From Ridgeia piscesae (lineage: Eukaryota; Annelida; Polychaeta; Sabellida; Siboglinidae), in the NCBI GenBank assembly GCA_025642075.2, contig JAODUO010000154.1, positions 551,001 to 615,000 of the forward strand: DNA of 64,000 nucleotides, read 5' to 3'. A program made the position numbers and the translations under genes. The notes under the pieces are model-generated. The model did no database searches and had not been told where the DNA came from. It saw only the letters and a list, made by a program, of their open reading frames with translations. Of this stretch, positions 24,882 to 34,958 are shown in pieces; the first letter of the stretch is position 1; each line of letters begins with the position of its first letter.

Positions 24882-25162
24882 GTCTGGGGCCTGTGGTTGT
24901 GCCACTGTCTGGGGCCTGTGGTTGTGCCACTGTCTGGGGCCTGTGGTTGTGCCATGTCTGGGGCCTGTGGTTGTGCCACTGTCTGGGGCCTGTGGTTGTG
25001 CCACTGTCTGGGGCCTGTGGTTGTGCCACTGTCTGGGGCCTGTGGTTGTGCCACTGTCTGGGGCCTGTGGTTGTGCCACTGTCTGGGGCCTGTGGTTGTG
25101 CCACTGTCTGGGGCCTGTGGTTGTGCCACTGTCTGGGGCCTGTGGTTGTGCCACTGTCTCGT
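24882..25162. repeat. Tandem array I, 25-bp unit, 11 copies
   Basis: The unit core is gtctggggcctgtggttgtg followed by ccact. Copies are almost identical, with one losing the ac before gtctgg (near 24955). The open frames on both strands are repeat translations. Confidence 0.96.
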
Positions 25163-25212
25163 GTGTATGCCACAGACAGCAACATTATATGCAGGGAGTA
25201 AATGTGTTATAT

Positions 25213-25213
25213 T

Positions 25214-25252
<39 letters not shown>
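25213..25252. repeat. (AT)n microsatellite
   Basis: A perfect TA dinucleotide run of about 33 bp in receptor intron 1. Confidence 0.95.
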
Positions 25253-25253
<1 letters not shown>

Positions 25254-25879
25254 AGAGGACACCTGGAACTAAACTCTTGGTGCACCATCCTAGTAGGTCT
25301 TGGCAGACCACAGCTGGATCCCCCAGTGTCACTCAGATGACACCAGTACAGATGAGACAGTAAAGACCCTGGTAGTTGGTACAAAATGACATCATAAACA
25401 TTTAAATACATCTATTTATCACCTTGGTTACCTGAATGCTTTTTAAAGGACTACGATTGTCTTAATGATCAAATGTTTATAAGATTAAAACAACGTAAAA
25501 ATAGATTACACTACTGTGAACATAACATTACAAAGTAAATGTTACTTTTTGCAAGATACTACAATACAAAGTAAACAAATTGATTATAGTTGTATTCAGT
25601 ATATGTAACTTAATTATAATCAACAAGGCAGAGGTTTAGAATGATTTATCAGTGCATGGGAGGAGGGAATCAGGGGAAGTCGGTCGTTTCCAGTCCATGT
25701 TACAAACACTGTCAGAACACATTGTTAACATTACAACCAAAACATATTCCTTCCCTCCATCTGCAATATCAACTTGACACTCGCTCGCTTGGCACAACAC
25801 TCTATACCGAACAGAAAATACAACACCACTAAACCATCATTTTTCATCAACTTAGTATGGCTGGTTCGGCTGGTGATAT

Positions 25880-26410
25880 CAATATAAATATCTTGTATAT
25901 AACGCAATGTGATCTATGAGAAAAACTCGTGGCCTTGGCACAGGCAGCCGCAGATAAATCAGAGTTGTTATGTAACAAACATGTCTGACGTCAATGCACC
26001 AGCCAAAGTGCACTGTTGCTCTTTCGGTGCACTGCCAACTAAACGCATCACGCACATCTGCAGCACTTCTATTTCCAGCAGCGGATACATTTACAACTTC
26101 CTCCTGGACAATCTGCAGCCGCGTCCGTGTGACTGTCTGACTACTTGGTGATCTTTCGTACACTTTGGTGTCCATTAATGATGAAATCTTTGCTATTCCC
26201 TGTCGTCTCACAAACAATGTCCCACAATCGTGTTGAGTCTTCCAAAGTAGTCATGTTTCTATTGGTGTTGATCATATATTCATACCGTCTCAATAGGCCG
26301 TCATATGATGCTAAATGGCAGACCGTTTCAGCACTAGACATAAGTTTACCTGTGGAGTTGGTTAGTAGTGTCATGTTACTACATACAGGTGTAGGCGTGT
26401 AAAACAGCAA
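25880..26410 (-). pseudogene. Degenerate coding-like block, unrecognised protein
   Basis: Two overlapping minus-strand open frames lie here: 26410-26141 (89 codons) and 26217-25879 (112 codons). They overlap by about 77 bp, as a single frameshift in one older coding sequence would give. The first includes NMTLLTNSTGKLMSSAETV, with N-glycosylation-type NMT and NST sites, and LLRRYEYMINTNRN. The second includes LQIVQEEVVNVSAAGNRSA with an NVS site. A diverged copy lies at 21012-21195. I do not recognise the family. The glycosylation sequons suggest an extracellular segment, but that is a guess. It sits inside receptor intron 1 on the same strand and does not fit the receptor's frame. Confidence 0.4.
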
Positions 26411-26533
26411 CTAATTACATGATTATAAAAACAAATTATGAGCTTTTCCTTTTTTTCAAATTATATTTTCAACTCTTTATTTCTTACTTTTCTGTTACAA
26501 TTCACGAATTGCTCTTTTATTATCGCATCTTAC

Positions 26534-26641
26534 CTTGCAGCCTTCGCACGAGTCGACGCCATAGTGGAATCCTGACGCCTCGTCATTGCACACCTTACAC
26601 TGTGGACCTTTCGCCTTCGTTGCCATGGTTACTGTTGGCAT
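26534..26641 (-). CDS. Nuclear receptor coding exon 1 (start codon and first zinc finger)
   Basis: Minus-strand exon: acceptor tttctttctcag before 26655, 14 nt of 5' untranslated sequence, start codon at 26641, donor TGCAAG/gtaaga after 26534. It encodes 36 residues, [18 protein letters not shown] and on to SCEGCK. An in-frame TGA lies just upstream (TGA CGG ATG), so the protein starts here. A second in-frame ATG at residue 6 has a better context (accATGG). First-finger zinc ligands are Cys15, Cys18, Cys32 and Cys35. The P-box CEGCK predicts AGGTCA-type half-site binding, as in other NR1 receptors. Position 19 is Asn where most receptors have Gly (CKVCND against CKVCGD). The A/B domain is only 14 residues, so an AF-1 activation domain is essentially missing unless an alternative 5' exon supplies one. 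Confidence 0.95.
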
Positions 26642-26655
26642 CCGTCACCTAGCAA
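26642..26655 (-). other. 5' untranslated part of receptor exon 1
   Basis: Fourteen bases between the acceptor and the ATG, including the in-frame stop TGA. The acceptor implies at least one upstream non-coding exon at higher coordinates. Confidence 0.8.
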
Positions 26656-26934
26656 CTGAGAAAGAAATAACCACCATGAGGCACTAGAGAGACAATGAGA
26701 TGCATTCATAATTTTTTTCAACATCCGACTGAAACAAAACATAGAATTTTGCTAGGTCTAACAAAATCATGCAGCGTGGATTTCGCAGAAATAAAAACTC
26801 TCTGCCTGTGTTAAGTAATGTATGGCACAGAGACGAGGGTGCTTAATAATACAGCATGCCGTTTACGCGGCTGACGCCCCCGCCAGGTTGTGTCCCTGGC
26901 GTCTAAATGACTAAGACACGTGCTAGATGCATGC

Positions 26935-27006
26935 CGCGTCGTCTCACACGCGTCGTCTCACACGTGTCGTCTCACACGCGTCGTCTCACACGCGTCGTCT
27001 CACACA
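26935..27006. repeat. 14-bp tandem repeat, 5 copies
   Basis: The unit is cacgcgtcgtctca, with one cacgtgtcg variant. Each unit carries two or three CpGs, contrasting with CpG-poor surroundings. Confidence 0.9.
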
Positions 27007-27289
27007 CATACTGCGAGTCTGTCACATGGTCAGTTGACTTTAAGATGACAACTGTTAGTGTTACACAACGCAGTGATAGACTAGTTGATGTGACTGGGAT
27101 GTATTTAATTAATCACTTTGTTCAAGACTATCTTCTCATAATAAACTACGACATACCTAGAAATCACTAATGCTGTCAACTAAGACATATAAAGTACCAG
27201 TCGGGCATGACACTGCTGACAGTAGAGTGAGGTGCTCTACAGGAGCACAGCAAAGTGTCAGATTGGTCTATGCGGTTAAAAGTCAAGTA

Positions 27290-27570
27290 TCTTAACATCA
27301 CAAATACTATAAACTAAGACATATCTAGACATTACAAATACTTGTAACTATAAACTAATACATATCTAGACATTACAAATATTATAAACTAAGACATATC
27401 TAGACATTACAAATACTTGTAACTATAAACTAATACATATCTAGACATCACAAATATTATAAACTAAGCAATATTTAGACATCACCAATTCAATAAACTA
27501 AGACATATATAGACATCACAAATAGACTAATATTATAAACTAAGAAATATCTACACATCACTAATACTCT
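27290..27570. repeat. Degenerate 30-50-bp tandem repeat
   Basis: Seven or so imperfect copies of ataaactaagacatatctag plus acatcacaaatac, with a taatacatatc half-variant alternating in the first copies. Confidence 0.8.
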
Positions 27571-28214
27571 AAGTACAGGGTGTATAACTACCTTCATAAT
27601 AACATTTTTCCTGTCTCTGTAGAAATGTCCACCAAATTCCTGGTAACACCTGATTATTCCCAGACAAGGTTGACCACTAAACCTGCCCACACTGGTGGTT
27701 TATCAACCATGAGATTGCCTTCGGAGATATCATAACACTAATTACAGTTTCATCTTATAAAAGCTATTTCCTCTTCGGAAATGAATCTGTGAAAAAAACG
27801 CGACGTCTGCAGGAGTCTTCTTAGGCCCTGCTGCAGGGCAGATCTATTTCTGGGTCATAAAGTAATACGACAGTCGTGTCTCTAAAGGATATTAACAGGT
27901 AGAGAGAGATGCTAAGGTTACACTGTGACAGGTGTAACGACACACCAGAGGGCAGCACCACGTGGGGGGTGTCATGCATAACGGTACAGTGTGCATGCAC
28001 GTGCATGTGTGTGACACCGTGGTCCATAAATGTGTCAGGGTCACATTTCCCGTCACTCGGTGTCACTGTTCTGTGAACTCATCATGTTCAGTGAGACAGC
28101 CCGGAGTCTAGTAAACAGGTCAGTGACACTACTGATAGATGCTTTATTGAAGGACACTTTTGCTTCTGATCTGAATAAATAATATTGTCAGCAATAGTCA
28201 CATCCAGGCCTGCA

Positions 28215-28515
28215 ATGAGTCTGATTCTGGAATGGACTGCCGATTCTGAAGACATCCACATTTCAGGTCTGAGGGGAATTGGAATTGCAACTGGAATCAA
28301 CTTTTTTGAATGAAGTAGAATTTCTTTGACTGGAATCCAATTTGCTTACTGGAATAAATTTCATCTTTTATGCCATGAAATGAAAGTGCCACAGAATGAG
28401 TAGTTTCAGAATTAGCAAGTTATTTGGCATCTGTATCAAAATCACCATTGATGGAATTGGAATTGGAATAAAAACAGTTAGTTGGAATCGCAATAACTGA
28501 TGTGGAATCATCCCC
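28215..28515. repeat. Diffuse TGGAAT-rich region
   Basis: The hexamer tggaat or ggaatt recurs irregularly more than ten times, including gaattggaattg and gatggaattggaattgg. It looks like a decayed short-period satellite. Confidence 0.55.
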
Positions 28516-28753
28516 AGGTCTGGTTCCAACAAATGTTAGTGCTGTGAGTCACTGCTGTCCTGTGACCAACAATTAATTTTAATATTTCTCACCTGTCCAA
28601 ATTTCCAATGTATTGCAGTTTAAGATGTAAAATTTACATTATTTATGATCATTTGCGGTCCTCCTGGTGTGTCGTGTGAGAACTATCTGTTTGGTGTGTC
28701 CTCATGATCCGGTCCGTGGGACACTACAGCGTTCAGAAGTCTTCTTATGTCTA

Positions 28754-29143
28754 GGTGGCCATTATAACTTTCCTACTGAATTCAAATAGACCTGTTATTG
28801 TAAATTTCACAGCATATTTATCCTCCAATCGGAGACCTGCCGTGGAAAATTCGTTAAATTCTAATACCTCAAAGTCCCACAAACCACGTTTAAACCTGAC
28901 ACCCCTTCATTCCTGCTAGAATCAGACAGTGACCTATCATTTTGACATCACCAATCTAAATGACACATGTATCAATACACAGACTTTTATCTGCTGTAAT
29001 TTGACAGTTCTGATGCCACGCTGCACAAAAACATAATTTCTACTCACTCCACACAGACATTCAGACAACCTGCATAATACTGTTTCTTTAGGGTACTCTT
29101 TGGTTGGGTAATGGCAGACGAGCACATTATTGTGGTCTTACAT
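28754..29143 (+). mobile_element. Dispersed repeat family 1, copy 1
   Basis: The sequence from ggtggccattataac to ttgtggtcttacat matches the reverse complement of 47519-47950 along its whole length at roughly 80-85% by eye. Shared stretches include cacaaaccacgtttaaacc, cattcctgctagaatcagac and gggtactctttggttgggta. The ends are weakly inverted (ggccattataac against gaccacaataac), as in a MITE. No coding sequence. Confidence 0.75.
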
Positions 29144-29623
29144 GCAATGAGAGTACCACAGATCAAGTTCTGTCTCTGGCAGTCGTCTGGTTTAACAGTC
29201 TTATCAAGACAATCCATAAAGAACTCACTTCAATGACTCTCTCGAGTTACTGACTCAGACAGCTGCCATTACTTGAAGAAACACACACCAATCTAACAAT
29301 GAGAAATTCAGTAATTCTACTAAAGTAAATACACAATTTCAAAGATTCTAGTCATAATCATGTCTACATGTCACCCTAAGGTTAGGCGCATCTTGTCTCA
29401 TGTGATTCCTCCAGCCAGGTGATTAAGGCGTTCAAGGTCTTCCAACGTGACAGCTGTCTCATATACCTATCAATTTTCCTGTCTATCTTTAGTTGATGCT
29501 ATTACAATGCCAACGCTGTATCTATCCAGGGGATACACAGCATTATTATGGAACTAAATACACCAAGGTTTGGCACGTGCACAGTGAGCCTTGTGTGCAC
29601 GACTGGGTCTTGCACATTCACTT

Positions 29624-31336
29624 GACACGTGACAGGCAAATAGTGAACAACCAATACAAACTTGTGACAGTCAAATAGTGAACAACCAATACAAACTTGT
29701 GACAGTCAAATAGTGAACAACCAATACAAACATGTGACAGTCAAATAGTGAACAACCAATACAAACATGTGACAGTCAAATAGTGAACAACCAATACAAA
29801 CATGTGACAGTCAAATAGTGAACAACCAATACAAACATGTGACAGTCAAATAGTGAACAACTAATACAAACATGTGACAGTCAAATAGTGAACAACCAAT
29901 ACAAACATGTGACAGTCAAATAGTGAACAACCAATACAAACTTGTGACAGTCAAATAGTGAACAACCAATACAAACATGTGACAGTCAAATAGTGAACAA
30001 CCAATACAAACTTGTGACAGTCAAATAGTGAACAACCAATACAAACATGTGACAGTCAAATAGTGAACAACCAATACAAACATGTGACAGTCAAATAGTG
30101 AACAACCAATACAAACATGTGACAGTCAAATAGTGAACAACCAATACAAACATGTGACAGTCAAATAGTGAACAACGAATACAAACTTGTGACAGTCAAA
30201 TAGTGAACAACCAATACAAACATGTGACAGTCAAATAGTGAACAACGAATACAAACATGTGACAGTCAAATAGTGAACAACTAATACAAACATGTGACAG
30301 TCAAATAGTGAACAACCAATACAAACATGTGACAGTCAAATAGTGAACAACCAATACAAACATGTGACAGTCAAATAGTGAACAACTAATACAAACATGT
30401 GACAGTCAAATAGTGAACAACTAATACAAACATGTGACAGTCAAATAGTGAACAACCAATACAAACATGTGACAGTCAAATAGTGAACAACGAATACAAA
30501 CTTGTGACAGTCAAATAGTGAACAACCAATACAAACTTGTGACAGTCAAATAGTGAACAACCAATACAAACTTGTGACAGTCAAATAGTGAACAACCAAT
30601 ACAAACATGTGACAGTCAAATAGTGAACAACCAATACAAACATGTGACAGTCAAATAGTGAACAACCAATACAAACATGTGACAGTCAAATAGTGAACAA
30701 CCCATACAAACTTGTGACAGTCAAATAGTGAACAACCAATACAAACATGTGACAGAAAATAGTGAACAATCAATACAAACATGCGACAGAAAAATAGTGA
30801 ACAACCAATAAAAATATGTGACAGAAAAATAGTGAACAACCTATACAAACATGTGACAGAAAAATAGTGAACAACCCATACAAACTTGTGACAGTCAAAT
30901 AGTGAACAACCAATACAAACATGTGACAGAAAATAGTGAACAATCAATACAAACATGCAACAGAAAAATAGTGAACAATCAATACAAACTTGTGACAGTC
31001 AAATAGTGAACAACCAATACAAACATGTGACATAAAAATAGTGAACAACCAATACAAACATGCGACAGAAAAATAGTGAACAACCAATACAAACATGTGA
31101 CAGAAAAATAGTGAACAATCAATACAAACATGCAACAGAAAAATAGTGAACAATCAATACAAACATGTGACAGAAAAATAGTGAACAACCTATACAAACA
31201 TGTGACATAAAAATAGTGAACAACCAATACAAACATGCGACAGAAAAATAGTGAACAACCAATACAAACATGTGACAGAAAAATAGTGAACATCCAATAC
31301 AAACATGCGACAAACATGTGACAAACATGTCAAATA
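29624..31336. repeat. Tandem array J, 35-bp unit, about 48 copies
   Basis: The unit core is gtgacagtcaaatagtgaac followed by aaccaatacaaacat. Up to about 30750 copies are uniform apart from catg/cttg and ccaat/ctaat/cgaat changes. From there to 31310 the gacagtc part becomes gacagaaaa or gacataaaa, marking an older or separately expanded sub-block. Most units carry a CCAAT pentamer. Minus-strand open frames here are repeat translations. Confidence 0.97.
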
Positions 31337-32189
31337 GTGAACAACCAGTGCACAGAAAATGAGCAAATGTCAAGTTGACAAGATCACATTTGTATGTTAT
31401 TGTTAACTGTGGGGCAGTGGGTAATTAGTGGGTAATTAGACTGCCCTGGGGTAATCTAACAGCACATCAATGTGAATATAAATGTTGCAGACCAACCATC
31501 TGCTGGAGCCAGCAGTGAGAGCAACAAGGAAACAAACTTGATCAAGATTGAAATTCTGTAAAATACACACACCATTTAAGCAATGGAAAAAAGTGCACAT
31601 AAATTATACATAACCAACTTGTTTCGCAGCACATTCTGCGAACATCAAAACGTCTGTCTCAGTTTTACCTGACAAGCCAGTAAGGTTGCGGCTGGTCAAC
31701 TAGGCCATGTTTGTACAGCCACAGTTCTGCTGTCTGAATCATTTGTGTTGTACTAAACCAATCCTGAGCGTGTGAAACCACTGAGCTGTATGTGTCACTA
31801 TGGCACCACTGAGCTGTATGTGTCACTATGGCACCACTGAGAGCTCTACGTAACACCACCGACCTTTCCCCGGTTTTCCTTTGGGGGCACCACCCTGGGG
31901 GGCCGGCCCCGGGCACCTTTAATTGAAAAAGAAATTCCCTCACAAAAAATTACCCTAACAGAGACGTGCGCTAACAGACAATGCAATTAAGATGCTAGAC
32001 TTCAGAGAAACAACTGATTAGCAAAAAAAATGGCCTCCTGGAAGCCAGCTATAAATAAGCTGGAACGTCTGTGAAATCACAATATCACCGAGCACCCTCG
32101 CTCCCTGGCAGCTGTACTTCCTGTCCGCTGAAGAAAACAAGTCTGGGTGCAATGAGGGCAGACTACGACTTCCTAGAGCCGTGTATAGT
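31337..32189. other. Unique sequence between arrays J and K
   Basis: No gene is seen. A 28-bp unit (ccactgagctgtatgtgtca plus ctatggca) is duplicated at about 31778-31835. A sharp GC spike lies at about 31855-31915 (gggggcaccaccctgggggg, ggccggccccgggcacc). Confidence 0.6.
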
Positions 32190-34958
32190 GCAGGATACAA
32201 CACCTGTAGTACACAGGAACAGCCGTAGTACACCGTAGAACATCTGTAGTACACAGGAACACCCGTAGTTAATACACAGTAACACCCGTAGTACACAGGA
32301 ACACCCCTAGTACACAGGAACACCCGTAGTTAATACACAGTAACACCCGTAGTACACAGGAACACCCGTAGTACACAGGAACAGCCGTAGTACACAGGAA
32401 CAACCACTGTATACAGAACACCCTGTAGTACACAGGAACACCCGTAGTTAATACACAGTAACACCCGTAGTACACAGGAACACCCGTAGTACACAGGAAC
32501 ACCCGTAGTACACAGGAACACCCGTAGTACACAGGAACACCCGTAGTACACAGGAACACCCGTAGTACACAGGAACACCCGTAGTACACAGGAACACCCG
32601 TAGTACACAGGAACACCCGTAGTACACAGGACACCTTACCAGATAGTACACAGGAACACCCGTAGTACACAGGAACACCCGTAGTACACAGGAACACCCG
32701 TAGTACACAGGAACACCTGTAGTACACAGGAACACCCGTAGTACACAGGAACACCCGTAGTACACAGGAACACCCGTAGTTAATACACAGTAACACCCGT
32801 AGTACACAGGAACACCCGTAGTACACAGGAACACCCGTAGTACACAGGAACACCCGTAGTACACAGAACACCCGTAATACACAGGAACACCCGTAGTACA
32901 CAGGAACACCCGTAGTACACAGGAACACCCGTAGTACACAGGAACACCCATAATACACAGGAACACCCGTAGTACAGGAACACCCGTAGTACACAGGAAC
33001 ACCCGTAGTACACAGAACACCCGTAGGAACACCCAATACACAGAACACCGTAGTACCAGGAACACCCGTAGTACACAGGAACACCCGTAGTACACAGAAC
33101 ACCCGTAGTACACAGGAACACCCAGTAATACACACGAACACCCGTAGTACACAGGAACACCCGTAGTACACAGGATCACCCGTAGTACACACGAACACCC
33201 GTAGTACACAGGAACACCCGTAGTACACACGAACACCCGTAGTACACAGGAACACCCGTAGTACACAGGATCACCCGTAGTACACACGAACACCCGTAGT
33301 ACACAGGAACACCCGTAATACACACGAACACCCGTAGTACCCAGGAACACCCGTAGTACACAGGATCACCCGTAGTACACACGAACACCCGTAGTACACA
33401 GGAACACCCGTAATACACAGGAACACCCGTAGTACACAGGAACACCCGTAGTACACAGGATCACCCGTAGTACACAGGAACACCCGTAGTACACAGGAAC
33501 ACCCGTAGTACACAGGAACACCCGTAGTACACAGGAACACCCGTAGTACACAGGAACACCCGTAGTACACAGGAACACCCGTAGTACACAGGAACACCCG
33601 TAGTACACAGGAACACCCGTAGTACACAGGAACACCCGTAGTACACAGGAACACCCGTAGTACACAGGAACACCCGTAGTACACAGGAACACCCGTAGTA
33701 CACAGGAACACCCATAGTACACAGGAACACCCGTAATACACAGGAACACCCGTAGTACACAGGAACACCCGTAGTACACAGGAACACCCGTAGTACACAG
33801 GAACACCCGTATACACAGGAACACCCGTAGTACACAGGAACACCCGTAATACACAGGAACACCCGTAGTACACAGGAACACCCGTAATACACAGGAACAC
33901 CTTACACAGGAACACCCGTAATACACAGGAACACCCGTAATACACAGGAACACCCGTAGTACACAGGAACACCCGTAGTACACAGGAACACCCGTAGTAC
34001 ACAGGAACACCCGTAATACACAGGAACACCCGTAATACACAGGAACACCCGTAATACACAGGAACACCCGTAGTACACAGGAACACCCGTAGTACACAGG
34101 AACACCCGTAGTACACAGGAACACCCGTAGTACACAGGAACACCCGTAGATACACAGGAACACCCGTAGTACACAGGAACACCCGTAATACACAGGAACA
34201 CCCGTAATACACAGGAACACCCGTAGTACACAGGACACCCGTAGTACACAGGAACACCCGTAGTAACAGAACACCCGTAGACACAGGAACACCCGTAGTA
34301 CACAGGAACACCCGTAGTACACAGGAACACCCGTAGTACACAGGAACACCCGTAGTACACAGGAACACCCGTAATACACAGGAACACCCGTAGTACACAG
34401 GAACACCCGTAGTACACAGGAACACCCGTAGTACACAGGAACACCCGTAGTACACAGGAACACCCGTAGTACACAGGAACACCCGTAGTACACAGGAACA
34501 CCCGTAGTACACAGGAACACCCGTAGTACACAGGAACACCCGTAGTACACAGGAACACCCGTAGTACACAGGAACACCCGTAGTACACAGGAACACCCGT
34601 AGTACACAGGAACACCCGTAGTACACAGGAACACCCGTAGTACACAGGAACACCCGTAGTACACAGGAACACCCGTAGTACACAGGAACACCCGTAGTAC
34701 ACAGGAACACCCGTAGTACACAGGAACACCCGTAGTACACAGGAACACCCGTAGTACACAGGAACACCCGTAGTACACAGGAACACCCGTAGTACACAGG
34801 AACACCCGTAGTACACAGGAACACCCGTAGTACACAGGAACACCCGTAATACACAGGAACACCCGTAGTACACAGGAACACCCGTAGTACACAGGAACAC
34901 CCGTAGTACACAGGAACACCCGTAGTACACAGGAACACCCGTAGTACACAGGAACATT
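32190..34958. repeat. Tandem array K, 19-bp unit, about 145 copies
   Basis: The unit is cccgtagtacacaggaaca. The right part (33470-34955) is almost invariant. The left part has ttaatacacagtaa inserts (32275, 32335, 32450, 32780), deletions (33000-33060) and a higher-order block alternating aggatcac and cacgaac (33120-33460). Minus-strand frames stay open for up to 576 codons because three 19-bp copies encode 19 stop-free residues. These are not genes. Confidence 0.97.

Larger units (their letters stand above)
24431..26533 (-). other. Receptor intron 1 (between the two zinc-finger exons)
   Basis: A 2.1-kb intron with gtaaga at exon 1 and ttttag at exon 2. It contains a GT-rich stretch (about 24452-24520), arrays H and I, an AT dinucleotide run and the coding-like block at 25880-26410. 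Otherwise it is AT-rich (25400-25640) with no gene. Confidence 0.85.

Noticed and set aside
24809..25411. Open frames of 140-200 codons on both strands
   Set aside because: Array I repeat translations, including PQTVAQPQAPDSGTTTG-like units. No protein family.
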